Shown: positions 1 through 8,197 of the stretch, piece after piece
How the letters are laid out: each line of letters starts with the position of its first letter
How positions within the stretch are numbered: position 1 is the stretch's first letter
Source: Salinimicrobium tongyeongense
GTDB lineage: Bacteria > Bacteroidota > Bacteroidia > Flavobacteriales > Flavobacteriaceae
Direction of reading: 5' to 3'
NCBI RefSeq assembly: GCF_026109735.1
Contig: NZ_CP069620.1
Span: forward strand, 3,286,001 to 3,350,000
DNA: 64,000 bases
Notes under the pieces: model-generated
What the model saw: only the letters and a program-made list of their open reading frames with translations
Told to the model about the DNA's origin: nothing
Database searches by the model: none
Translations under genes and position numbers: made by a program

Positions 1-740
1 AACTGGTTGCGGGAAGAAAAAGGCAGCCTGCTGGAATAATTCAGCATCAAATTAGTTTCCCCTCCCAGAAACATGCTTCCCAGGCCCAGGCTTAGCCGGT
101 TATCATCTTCAAAATTGGTTTGCTGTGTGGTAATCACACCCCAGTCGAGCGTTCCGGGTTTAAAGAACGGGTAGCGGGCCGGGATGAGCGTATCGGGAAC
201 TTCAACGCCTTTCACGCGATCGAGGTTTTCGCGCATTCTTTGAAGCCGCATTTCTTTTATTACCGGAAGTTCCTTGTCGGTTTCGAGTTTCAGGGAAAGG
301 CTTCGGAAGGAAAACCGGGTATCGAGTTCAAAAATACTTCCGAAGTAATTTGATTTGAGATACCTCCCGGAAGGAGTGATCAAAATGTCATTTTTGGAGA
401 GGCTGAAGTTTTCCCCTTTATAGGTAATTTGTGGTGTGCTCCAGTTGATGGTATAGGTGGAGTCGGGGTGGATGATGAAGCCGCTTAAAATCTCGCCATT
501 GGTTTCGTGTTTGATCTTGAGGATGTCAAATAGCACGGTTACCGGCACAAAGGCATCTTCTCCTTTTATGGCAATGGGGATTTCATAAGTTCCCAGCCGT
601 GGAATGTTCATTTCAACCGCCAGTTCGTCGTAATCGGGAAAATCTGTCTGGGCGAACGCGCCTGTCACACTAAGGCACAGGATGAGTGTAACCCAGCACT
701 TCAGAATTTCAGAAAAAGGGGGACGAAAAAGGGAAAGCAT
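1..740 (-). CDS. Usher-like outer membrane protein, N-terminal part (runs off left edge)
   Basis: The reading frame opens at an ATG at 738-740 and stays open to base 1, giving 246 visible residues; the C-terminus lies outside the window. A hydrophobic signal peptide ends near SVTGAFAQ. The mature part has the pattern of an usher N-terminal region: a short periplasmic module with FVPVTVLFDILKI, a strand-rich segment ending in LKLETDKELPVIKEMRLQRM, and then the start of an apparent beta-barrel (SLGLGSMFLGGETNLMLNYS). It begins 13 bases after the divergent DUF4402 gene and is the last visible gene of the fibre operon, the place expected for an usher. Inference: outer-membrane pore and assembly platform for the DUF4402 subunits. 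The family call rests on pattern and context, not on a search, and the plug and C-terminal domains cannot be checked here. Confidence 0.6.
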   Translation of the reverse strand, partial: MLSLFRPPFSEILKCWVTLILCLSVTGAFAQTDFPDYDELAVEMNIPRLGTYEIPIAIKGEDAFVPVTVLFDILKIKHETNGEILSGFIIHPDSTYTINWSTPQITYKGENFSLSKNDILITPSGRYLKSNYFGSIFELDTRFSFRSLSLKLETDKELPVIKEMRLQRMRENLDRVKGVEVPDTLIPARYPFFKPGTLDWGVITTQQTNFEDDNRLSLGLGSMFLGGETNLMLNYSSRLPFSSRNQ

Positions 741-753
741 TGTGGCTGGCTTG

Positions 754-1257
754 CTATTCGTGAATAAAGGTTAGGGAGAAAGTGCCGTTATAGTTACCTG
801 CAGGGCCGGCGTCTCCGCTGGGAATGTATAATTTGCCGCCCACAAAAACTTCATGAGGATTGCTGGTTGTAATAAAGGTCTGGCCGGTGCTGATGTCAAA
901 AAACGGATCAATGCTCAGGGTCACCCTGCTCCCCGAAGGGCCGTCAAGGATAATATCACTCACCGGCTGAATTTGCAAAAGGGTCCCCGGGTTGGCATAG
1001 ATGTCAAAAATGGCATAATGAGGGGTGCTTCCCAAATTGAGCAGATGCACACTGGTATCTCCCGAGCGGTCTCCATTTGGAGTGAGAATGACATTTCCTC
1101 CTGCATTTCCTACTATAAAAGCTCCAAAATTAAGGCCCTGCGCATTTCTAACCTCTACAGTTACGGGAATAGGCGGGTTCTCCTGGGCTGCCACTTTTGA
1201 AAAAGGGATCAATAGGAGGCTGAAGCTGATAAATAGAAAGAGGCTTTTTCCCGACAT
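754..1257 (-). CDS. Divergent DUF4402-like fibre subunit
   Basis: A 167-residue secreted protein with a signal peptide ending at SKVAAQ. It keeps the DUF4402 signature seen in the three subunits upstream: LNFGAFIVGNAGGNVILTP near residue 45, then a run of short beta-strands, and the closing pattern GNYNGTFSLTFIHE. It has no cysteine. Its start lies 3 bases after the stop of the large adhesin gene and its stop 13 bases before the usher-like gene, so all three are probably cotranscribed. It lacks the Ala/Thr-rich N-terminal strand of the other three and starts its mature part with a Pro-rich stretch. It could therefore be a minor, tip or terminating subunit rather than the bulk subunit (inference). 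Confidence 0.6.
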   Translation of the reverse strand: MSGKSLFLFISFSLLLIPFSKVAAQENPPIPVTVEVRNAQGLNFGAFIVGNAGGNVILTPNGDRSGDTSVHLLNLGSTPHYAIFDIYANPGTLLQIQPVSDIILDGPSGSRVTLSIDPFFDISTGQTFITTSNPHEVFVGGKLYIPSGDAGPAGNYNGTFSLTFIHE

Positions 1258-1260
1258 TTT

Positions 1261-4200
1261 CTACTCTTTAAAAATTACTTTTTTGGTTTGGCTTTCTTTT
1301 TCAGTTTGTAGGGTTACAAGGTAAATTCCGGCTGCCATACCACTAAAATTAAGCTCTTCTTTCCCCGAACCCGATTTGGTTTGAAGTACCTGGCCAGACA
1401 TACTGCTAAGAATAAGCCTGCCTTGGGCATGGTTTGGCAGGTTCAGTTTTACCCAAATCTCATCGTTTTTGGTGTACACGGTAAAATCTTCCATAGCCAG
1501 AGCCATTTGTGCTGGCGATAATCTTTCCGAAGAAAAGAGTAAAACAAAGCGGTCGTTGATTTGCCCTTTTTGAGAGGTAAAGCTGTACACACGGTCTTTG
1601 TCGAGGTCTTTGAGCAGGTTCTTCTTCCTGTCTTTAAGGTAAATGTAAAGCGAAGGGAAAAATGCGGTGGTCTCGGCAAGGGAAATCTTCATTTCTCCAG
1701 ATCTTTCGGCTGAAATTCCCAGCGGGATTTCGATAGTTTCAAAAGAAGTGGCCGAAATTGCATTGATAGAAAGTTTTTCCTGTTGCGAGCTGAGGCTATA
1801 AAAACTTGGCACGTTAACAGCGGTATTCAGCAGTTTTTGGGCGTCCATCTCCTTTTCGAACTGGGTGGTGGCCCCGGTACGGAAGTAGATCACTGTGGCA
1901 TCGGCCATTTCCTCTCCGGCAAAACCGGCCGTTAACCTTATTTGAGGAATTTCAGCTTTATTCCGCGTCATGTAATACTGCTGTCCATACGCGTTGCCCA
2001 CTCTAAAGGCATTTTTGAACTCCAGGCTTGCTGTTGAAGGGTAAACCCCATTTGCCGGATCACTCACCCTCACAAAAAAACCCTGCATGGATGGAATAAT
2101 GCTCGAGGAGCGGCCATCTGTAGAAACCCCGTCAATATAAGACGTGTAAGTACCGGTATACCTGTCTTCACTGCCTGCTGTAAAAAAGTAGACGGCATTG
2201 TCTATACCCTGGAGGCTGCTTAGCATCAAATTCCAGTCGATAGGAGAAGGGTAGGGATTGCCAACCAGATTAAAGCCGTTGGTGTAGGTGCCGTTATTAT
2301 TTTCAAGTGCTACAGTTACAGCTCCATTATTAACCTTTCCCGAAAGTTCCAGTGTCAAGGTGCGCGGTTCTCCATGTGGGTTAATTGCATACCCATGACC
2401 AGGTTGTAGCGAATTTGTGAGGTCTAAATATTTTTCCCAGCCAGTGAGATCCTTACCGGCTGAAGTTTTCCTGTTTTCCAGATATCGGTACAGGTGAGGA
2501 AAGCCGGTTGTGGGTTCCTGAAGCTCAAAATTGGCAGCCAAATCTTCTACAAAAGAGTTTTGAAAAGGGCTGCTGAAGTATTTATAGCCAAACGCATTGG
2601 CAAGATAACGCTGCATGGTAACGCTACCCGTAACAGAACCTGCACCACTGCCATCAATAAATGCTGTTCTTGCTTCATTGGAAACCAGTAACAGGGAATT
2701 ACCAGTATTTAAGTTTCCGTTTTCCACTTTTAAAGAATTGAGAACTTTAATGCTGGCCTGAGAGTTTACTCCGGAAAGATTATTGATGTTCAAATTGAGA
2801 ACCCTGTCATTTTTGAAAGCTCCTGAAGAAATCTGCTGAGCAGTAGTGCCTTCAAACGAAACACTGCCATTCTCTACGTTAAAAACCCCGGCGTTCATCA
2901 GGTTTCCGGCCATTCTAATCCAGTTATTGCTAACCAAGACTGAAGCTCCGGTCTCAATTGTGAGTTTCCTGGCCAAGGCATTTTGCCCCAGTGTTACCTG
3001 AGGGTAATTTTGTAAGCCACCGGGAATAAGAACATCTGTGGCCAGTGTGGGGAGCGTATTACAGCTCCAGTTTGCTTTATTGTTCCAGTTGGTATCTACT
3101 GCGCCAGTCCACACATTTTCCTGTAATACGTTTATGGTAATGGAGTGAACCTCGTTATTGGTACAGCCATTGGTATCGGTGACGCTGGTAATTTTTACTG
3201 TAGTGTTGACAGTAGGGGAAAAGGAGTAGGATAGAGATTCAGATGCCGAACTAACAGAAAAAGCAGTACCATTCATTGTTCCTCTTACCATCCATGGCGC
3301 TGTTCCTGAAAGGGTTCCGCTCAGGTTTACAGTTTGACCCAAACAAATGCTGGTGTCTCCAGTGGCAGGAATTAATTTGGGAAGCGGATTAACACTTACT
3401 TTTATAACATTTGAGGTACTTGCCCCACATACCCCGGAATTTACAATTCTTCTAAACCAGGTAGTTTGTGTTAGAGTTCCTGGATTGTAATCTAAAGTGT
3501 TGTTAGTGCCGTTAGCCGGAAAAAAACCACTATCGGGTCCTGTGGTACTGCTTTGCCATGAATAGGAAAAAGTGCCACTTCCTCCTGTAGGTTGTGAACC
3601 ATGTATTTGAGAAGCAGTACTGGCTGAACAAATATTACGTGTTTCTCCTGAATAATTAATGCTATTATTAGATATACTTAAAGGTTGTGGATTAATAACA
3701 ACATTTGCTGTAGCAGAAGACACACATCCACTTGAATTTGTAACGGTATACTTATAGTTACCGGGTACGAGTCCGGTTATTGTTTTATTAGTTCCCGAAC
3801 CCGAAATTCCTCCCGGATTAAGGGTCCAGCTACCTGCAGGTAAACCGCTTAGGCTTACACTACCTGTAGCTGTGGTACAGGTGGGTTGGGTAACAGATCC
3901 TACTACAGGTGCAGAGGGGGTTGCTGGTTGTGGGTTAATTACAACAGGTTCTGAAGAAAAGGAGGTGCATTTTCCAGTATCAGAAAACAATTGGGATTGT
4001 GGTACGATTTGTTCTCTCTGGCTTCTACTGGACCAGTAAAGTTGAGCTACCGCATCCCCAGCATTTTCATAGTACTCCAGAACTATGTCATATTTTACAC
4101 CAGCAGTAAGTCTTATTGTACCCTCATTAAAAGTGGCTGAATGATCTGTCCAATTTTCAAAGATTAATTCACCATTTACCTTTAATATGATTCCGTCATC

Positions 4201-5514
4201 ACTTCTTGTTTTAAAGGTATAATTTTCGCTGTATAATGGTTGAATTTGCCCCGACCACTTTACCGAAAAATTATCGCTATTAATTGGTGAACCTGGATTC
4301 CCACTTCCCCAGTCAAAATTAACAGTGGCATCTGTACGGATTAGAGAAGGAGTGCCTGAGAGATCTTGATTATTAAAATATTCTGCTTTTAAACCAGTTG
4401 TGGTTTTTGGTATATCAACAGTATAAGTGTAATTCCCGGGGCTAAGGCCGGTAATGGTTTTGGTAGAACCCGATCCTGTAATTCCTCCAGGATTAATAGT
4501 CCAGTTTCCTGCAGGCAAACCGCTTAGGGTTACGCTACCTGTGGCCGTTGTACACGTAGGCTGAATTACAGAGGACACTATTGGTGCAGGAGGGTTGGGA
4601 GGTGTATCAATAGTCACATTTACTGAAGCCGGAGAAGTACACCCGGTTTCATTAGTCACTGTAAATGTATGGGTGCCGGCACTAAGTCCGGTAAAATTTG
4701 TGTTTGTACCGGTTCCGGTCTTTGTTAAACCACCCGGCGATTCGGTTATTGTCCAATTTCCTGCAGGTAATCCGTTCAATGTTACACTCCCTGTAGGTTT
4801 TGTGCAGATGGGTTGAGAGATATTTTCAATAATTGGTGCAGCAGGTACTGTAGGTGGCGGATTAATAACAACATTAGCCGAAGCAGAAGAGGTACACCCA
4901 TTAGCATTCATAACATTAAAGGTATGGGTACCGGGAGTAAGTCCTGTGAAAGTTGTGCTGGTACCAATTCCTGTCTTTGTTCGTCCCCCTGGAAATTCAT
5001 TTATGGTCCAGCTTCCTGTCGCCGGTAAGCCATTCAATATAACACTTCCTGTTGATGTTGAACATGTTGGTTGTGAAATGCTGCCAATGGCAGGAGATAT
5101 AGGCCCGGCATAAATAGTGAAAGGATCAGAAGCTACTGAAGGTACGTCAGGATTTGTGGAGCTTACTTCTATGGTGTATCCTGAGTTTCCCATTACATTA
5201 ACAGGAATTTGTATAAAACCCTTTAAAGAAATTGTTCGTTTGAATAAAAAAACAGTACTCTCAGTAGAACTAAAGATTTCAAAATTCAAAATTTCTGAAG
5301 ACCTTTTTAACCTGATTGTATATCTCGAATCTTCATTAAAATCCTCCAACGAGAATAAACCTCTGGTAGCAGTAAATTGAACAGTTAGTGAAGAACCCGG
5401 GCAAAAATCCCCAGTAACTGCAGGTGTGCTCAAACTCTGCCCCTGCATCAAATAACTTCCCATCATGAACAGGCATAAGAACAGAATGCGAACAGGGGGA
5501 GCCAATGTATTCAT
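1261..5514 (-). CDS. Large multidomain adhesin with PA14 domain and T9SS sorting domain
   Basis: A 1417-residue exported protein. The signal peptide covers about residues 1-25. Residues about 140-608 hold four related modules with the pattern QPTCTTATGSVTLSGLPAG...GLSPGNYTYTV...VVINP. The third is split by a PA14 domain (about 373-510, starting GLKAEYFNNQDL and containing the typical RSDDGIILKVNG), which resumes as GKCTSFSSEPVVINPQP. Ig-like and CshA-type stretches follow, then a segment common in flavobacterial surface proteins (NVWTGAVDTNWNNKANWSC near 800). The last 75 residues form a type A T9SS sorting domain (GRLILSSMSGQVLQ, AGIYLVTLQT, KKVIFKE). PA14 domains often bind carbohydrate, so an adhesive role is likely. 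It sits between the chaperone gene (44 bases) and a DUF4402-like gene (3 bases). Confidence 0.8.
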   Translation of the reverse strand: MNTLAPPVRILFLCLFMMGSYLMQGQSLSTPAVTGDFCPGSSLTVQFTATRGLFSLEDFNEDSRYTIRLKRSSEILNFEIFSSTESTVFLFKRTISLKGFIQIPVNVMGNSGYTIEVSSTNPDVPSVASDPFTIYAGPISPAIGSISQPTCSTSTGSVILNGLPATGSWTINEFPGGRTKTGIGTSTTFTGLTPGTHTFNVMNANGCTSSASANVVINPPPTVPAAPIIENISQPICTKPTGSVTLNGLPAGNWTITESPGGLTKTGTGTNTNFTGLSAGTHTFTVTNETGCTSPASVNVTIDTPPNPPAPIVSSVIQPTCTTATGSVTLSGLPAGNWTINPGGITGSGSTKTITGLSPGNYTYTVDIPKTTTGLKAEYFNNQDLSGTPSLIRTDATVNFDWGSGNPGSPINSDNFSVKWSGQIQPLYSENYTFKTRSDDGIILKVNGELIFENWTDHSATFNEGTIRLTAGVKYDIVLEYYENAGDAVAQLYWSSRSQREQIVPQSQLFSDTGKCTSFSSEPVVINPQPATPSAPVVGSVTQPTCTTATGSVSLSGLPAGSWTLNPGGISGSGTNKTITGLVPGNYKYTVTNSSGCVSSATANVVINPQPLSISNNSINYSGETRNICSASTASQIHGSQPTGGSGTFSYSWQSSTTGPDSGFFPANGTNNTLDYNPGTLTQTTWFRRIVNSGVCGASTSNVIKVSVNPLPKLIPATGDTSICLGQTVNLSGTLSGTAPWMVRGTMNGTAFSVSSASESLSYSFSPTVNTTVKITSVTDTNGCTNNEVHSITINVLQENVWTGAVDTNWNNKANWSCNTLPTLATDVLIPGGLQNYPQVTLGQNALARKLTIETGASVLVSNNWIRMAGNLMNAGVFNVENGSVSFEGTTAQQISSGAFKNDRVLNLNINNLSGVNSQASIKVLNSLKVENGNLNTGNSLLLVSNEARTAFIDGSGAGSVTGSVTMQRYLANAFGYKYFSSPFQNSFVEDLAANFELQEPTTGFPHLYRYLENRKTSAGKDLTGWEKYLDLTNSLQPGHGYAINPHGEPRTLTLELSGKVNNGAVTVALENNNGTYTNGFNLVGNPYPSPIDWNLMLSSLQGIDNAVYFFTAGSEDRYTGTYTSYIDGVSTDGRSSSIIPSMQGFFVRVSDPANGVYPSTASLEFKNAFRVGNAYGQQYYMTRNKAEIPQIRLTAGFAGEEMADATVIYFRTGATTQFEKEMDAQKLLNTAVNVPSFYSLSSQQEKLSINAISATSFETIEIPLGISAERSGEMKISLAETTAFFPSLYIYLKDRKKNLLKDLDKDRVYSFTSQKGQINDRFVLLFSSERLSPAQMALAMEDFTVYTKNDEIWVKLNLPNHAQGRLILSSMSGQVLQTKSGSGKEELNFSGMAAGIYLVTLQTEKESQTKKVIFKE

Positions 5515-5558
5515 TATAGCAGAGAAAATTTTTTTTTTAGAGAAGTGTCAAAGTTATT

Positions 5559-6374
5559 TTATAACTCATATTCCTTTTTTGCGAGTATTTCCCCATCTTC
5601 TTCAAAATAGGAAACTTCCAGTTTTCCCTGGCTCAAATCAACTTCTCTTGCATTTCGTAATTCAAAAGAAAAATTCCTTTTAGCATTAGGCGTATAGACA
5701 GAGACGCCTTTTACCATTCCTATCTCTGTAGTCTTTCCTTTTGGGGAAATATGATCGACTTTTATATTGCCGTAAACCGACATATTTCCGCTGCGGTTTA
5801 ACACCAATGATAGCTGTGGAGTTTCAGCGTCTTTTTCAAATTGAATATTGGTAATATCAAGTTGAGTGGTAGATTCTCCCTGCTGAATTATTATTGGTAT
5901 ACTAATTCCAAAGACGGTTTTGATATTAATGGAGATCCCTTCGCTCTCTGCATCTTCTTCTGTTCCCAGGGCAGTTTGCTCTTCTACTGCTCTAAAATAC
6001 ATGTGAGAACGATATTCTCCCTGTTCCAGGTTTCCGGTGCGGGTGAGCTGCACTCGTATAGTTTGGGCTTCGTTGGGAGCCAAAGTGATTTGTCGTGGGA
6101 AATACCTAAGGAAACCTTCAGCAAAACGCTGACCTTCTGTAGGCGTTTCCACCTGCTCAAAGCTACCACTTTCAGTCATGTTGTAGTTAACGAAAGAAAC
6201 CGCATAAACAGCAGTATCACTTCCTGTATTCGCTAGATTGATCTCCTGTGATCTTTGAGAACCGTCAAAAACCAGCCTTTTTGGCATGATCATTAGATCT
6301 CCCTGTGCAAAAAAGTTTTGAGGAATAAAAAAAAGAGAAATTAAGAGTAAAGTGGAATGTAATTTTATCTTCAT
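5559..6374 (-). CDS. PapD-like periplasmic fibre chaperone
   Basis: A 271-residue protein with a signal peptide ending at QNFFAQ. The mature start has the first strand typical of pilus chaperones (MIMPKRLVFDGSQRSQEINL, with the conserved basic residue), followed by the classical second block (FLRYFPRQITLAPNEAQTIR) and a G1-like hydrophobic strand before the second domain (TVFGISIPIIIQ). Such proteins donate a strand to unfolded pilus subunits in the periplasm and deliver them to the usher. An acidic loop (EEQTALGTEEDAESEG) precedes the G1 strand. The gene lies between three DUF4402 subunit genes and the adhesin/usher genes, which fits this role. A TACATTTG -7 element 35 bases upstream suggests its own transcription start. 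Confidence 0.82.
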   Translation of the reverse strand: MKIKLHSTLLLISLFFIPQNFFAQGDLMIMPKRLVFDGSQRSQEINLANTGSDTAVYAVSFVNYNMTESGSFEQVETPTEGQRFAEGFLRYFPRQITLAPNEAQTIRVQLTRTGNLEQGEYRSHMYFRAVEEQTALGTEEDAESEGISINIKTVFGISIPIIIQQGESTTQLDITNIQFEKDAETPQLSLVLNRSGNMSVYGNIKVDHISPKGKTTEIGMVKGVSVYTPNAKRNFSFELRNAREVDLSQGKLEVSYFEEDGEILAKKEYEL

Positions 6375-6408
6375 GCGGGTTGAATTCTATTGAAAATTTT
6401 ACCTGCAA

Positions 6409-6416
6409 CAAATGTA
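6409..6416 (-). promoter_or_regulatory. Putative -7 promoter element before the chaperone gene
   Basis: The minus strand reads TACATTTG, matching the Bacteroidota -7 consensus TAnnTTTG, 35 bases before the chaperone ATG. The same octamer stands before two other genes in this window (42637 and 56673). No clear -33 TTG is seen at the preferred spacing, so this is a tentative call. Confidence 0.4.
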
Positions 6417-6453
6417 AGTAAAAGAAGACAAGAAAGTTAAGGATTTCCTAATT

Positions 6454-6945
6454 TTAATTATATGAGACCGTAACATTAAACCCGGCAGAATTAGTGTAAA
6501 AACCCGAAGCCTGATTGGCTTTCAGGTGCAGGGTTGCGCCAACTTTTATAATATCTGAGATGGTGCCTTCTTCGGGGAGAACAGTGAAATTATTCACCCT
6601 TAATTGTTGATCGGGGTTCTGACTGTTATATAGAACAAAAGATTCCGGTAAGGTGATGGCATAATTATTATTACCATGTATAACCACAGCCTCTGCAGGA
6701 TTCACGGTACCCGGAAAATTAGTGGATATCTGTACCCCCTGGGCCGTTCGTGAACCATCGGGAGACAAAATGACACTTCCGGGGTTATAAGAACTAATTA
6801 CGTTCCCAAAGTCCAGATCTAAAGTCTTATCGATTCGGATAGGATCAATAATCGTCGCCCTGCTTGTAACCTTCGCAGAAGCCGATGCCTGACTAAAAGC
6901 CTGGGAAGACAGTAAAAGAAATAATATGAAGATTATTCTATTCAT
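6454..6945 (-). CDS. DUF4402 fibre subunit (third of the row)
   Basis: A 163-residue secreted protein with a signal peptide ending at SSQAFSQ. The DUF4402 hallmarks are LDLDFGNVISSYNPGSVILS near residue 45, a central FVLYNSQ strand region, KVGATLHL and the closing GFYTNSAGFNVTVSYN. There is no cysteine. Right after the signal peptide comes an alternating small-residue strand (ASASAKVTSRATII) that could act as a donor strand between subunits (inference). It lies 79 bases before the chaperone gene and is separated from the preceding subunit gene by a strong terminator. Likely role: minor or structural subunit of the chaperone-usher-like fibre. Confidence 0.75.
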   Translation of the reverse strand: MNRIIFILFLLLSSQAFSQASASAKVTSRATIIDPIRIDKTLDLDFGNVISSYNPGSVILSPDGSRTAQGVQISTNFPGTVNPAEAVVIHGNNNYAITLPESFVLYNSQNPDQQLRVNNFTVLPEEGTISDIIKVGATLHLKANQASGFYTNSAGFNVTVSYN

Positions 6946-6992
6946 TTGTCTATAAGTAGAGATACCTGCTGACTAAGGTTAATATTTCTAAT

Positions 6993-7024
6993 AAAAAACG
7001 CCGCCACAAAGGGCGGCGTTTTTT
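6993..7024 (-). terminator. Strong hairpin between two DUF4402 genes
   Basis: A 13-base stem (AAAAAACGCCGCC with GGCGGCGTTTTTT, loop of 6) lies 21 bases after the stop of the middle DUF4402 gene. It has T-runs on both strands. It would end most transcripts of that gene and lower expression of everything downstream, as expected when a major subunit must outnumber its chaperone and usher. Confidence 0.85.
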
Positions 7025-7044
7025 ATAAACTAAATTTGTTTGTT

Positions 7045-7527
7045 CTATTCGTAAGTAACAGTTACATCAAAAGTACCAGAATACTCACCTGTAGGTTGAC
7101 CTTCTTCTACATTTAATGTTGCACCAACACCAACGGTTTGAATCCCACCGGTACCTACTTGATCTGTTCCGGCATTGTGAGCGAAATTGTTAACTACGAT
7201 ATTATTTTCTCCACTTGAAAGGTTAACATCACCTGGCAATGTAATCTTATAGCTAAAACCTTCGGCAGCTGTAACGTTAAAAGATGCAGCAGAAGGTGTT
7301 GTTGTACCAATCTGGGTCAATGTAGATTCTGAAAAGGTACCGTCTGAGGCCACAACTACAGTACCAGCAGTATTGTTCGCTACTTTACCAAAATCTAGAT
7401 TTTGTTGAGCATTAATTTCAATTGGACTAACAATTTCTGCAGCAGCATTAGCAGTTGCGGTAGCAGTCTCCTGTGCAAAAGTAGTTCCTGTAATAAGAGC
7501 GAATAAAATAAAAGTAATCTTTTTCAT
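7045..7527 (-). CDS. DUF4402 fibre subunit, probable major subunit
   Basis: A 160-residue secreted protein with a signal peptide ending at TGTTFAQ. DUF4402 features are QNLDFGKVANNTAGTVVVAS near residue 42, FSYKITLPGDVNLSSG in the middle, VGVGATLNVEEGQPTGEYSG and the closing TFDVTVTYE. No cysteine. The mature N-terminus (ETATATANAAAEIVSPIEI) is an alternating small-residue strand, a candidate donor strand. It has the best promoter of the locus (TAAGTTTG with a TTG 20 bases further upstream) and is followed at once by a strong terminator. That isolates it as a highly expressed single-gene unit, hence the guess that it is the bulk subunit. Confidence 0.78.
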   Translation of the reverse strand: MKKITFILFALITGTTFAQETATATANAAAEIVSPIEINAQQNLDFGKVANNTAGTVVVASDGTFSESTLTQIGTTTPSAASFNVTAAEGFSYKITLPGDVNLSSGENNIVVNNFAHNAGTDQVGTGGIQTVGVGATLNVEEGQPTGEYSGTFDVTVTYE

Positions 7528-8197
7528 GATGTAGGTTTTGGGGTATTGTTATTTAAATTTGGGTTTTTATTAATTAACGGTACAAACTTACTCCCTAAGG
7601 AAAGCTCCTACAAAAAAACTCGATGACAGCGACAGAAATTCGTTGAAATACACCAGGTATGATCCTGATCATATTTTGAGAAGAATCCTGAAATGCGGGA
7701 AATTAGCGGCTTTACTGTTAGTATAAATTTGATTTTCAATACCTTATAATCAATTAAACTACAATCTCCGGAAAATTCAGGCTTTCATTGGAAATTTCCA
7801 CAACAGCTTTATAACTGGCTTGCATAGGTCATGTCGATTACTACCTGGACCAAAACTACGGTCACTACTATAATAAGAGTATAGAAAACTGTTTTGACAA
7901 TATTCTCTACAGAATGTTTGGATAAATGTTTCAACTTTTTTGTGGATTTTTACTTAATGATCTCTTTTTTGGAACAATAGCATAAAAACTAAAGTCCTGG
8001 GTGGCTTCAATAATATGTAGGGATTATATAAGTAGGGATAGAAACTTACAGCAGTTCACTGTAAATTCTTTGCAAAGATGCAGGAAATAGGGGAGGTAAA
8101 AAAGATTAATCGGTAGCTGAAGAAAAAAAACGTCAAACTACTCATTTTAAGAAATTGTTATGATATGAACTCCTATGCAAAGGCCATAAAGTATGAC
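7528..8197. other. 670-base gap within the fibre locus
   Basis: Apart from the promoter at 7583-7613 I find no gene here. No frame shows a plausible start and ribosome site with coding character, and there is no clear terminator after the 8198 gene. The sequence is AT-rich and not obviously repetitive. It could carry regulatory leader sequence or the decayed remains of a gene. Confidence 0.5.
7583..7613 (-). promoter_or_regulatory. Promoter of the probable major DUF4402 subunit
   Basis: The minus strand has TAAGTTTG (7590-7583), a full match to TAnnTTTG, and a TTG (7613-7611) 20 bases upstream, a good -33/-7 spacing for Bacteroidota. The -7 octamer ends 55 bases before the ATG at 7527. Of the promoters I found, this is the only one with both boxes well placed. 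Confidence 0.65.
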
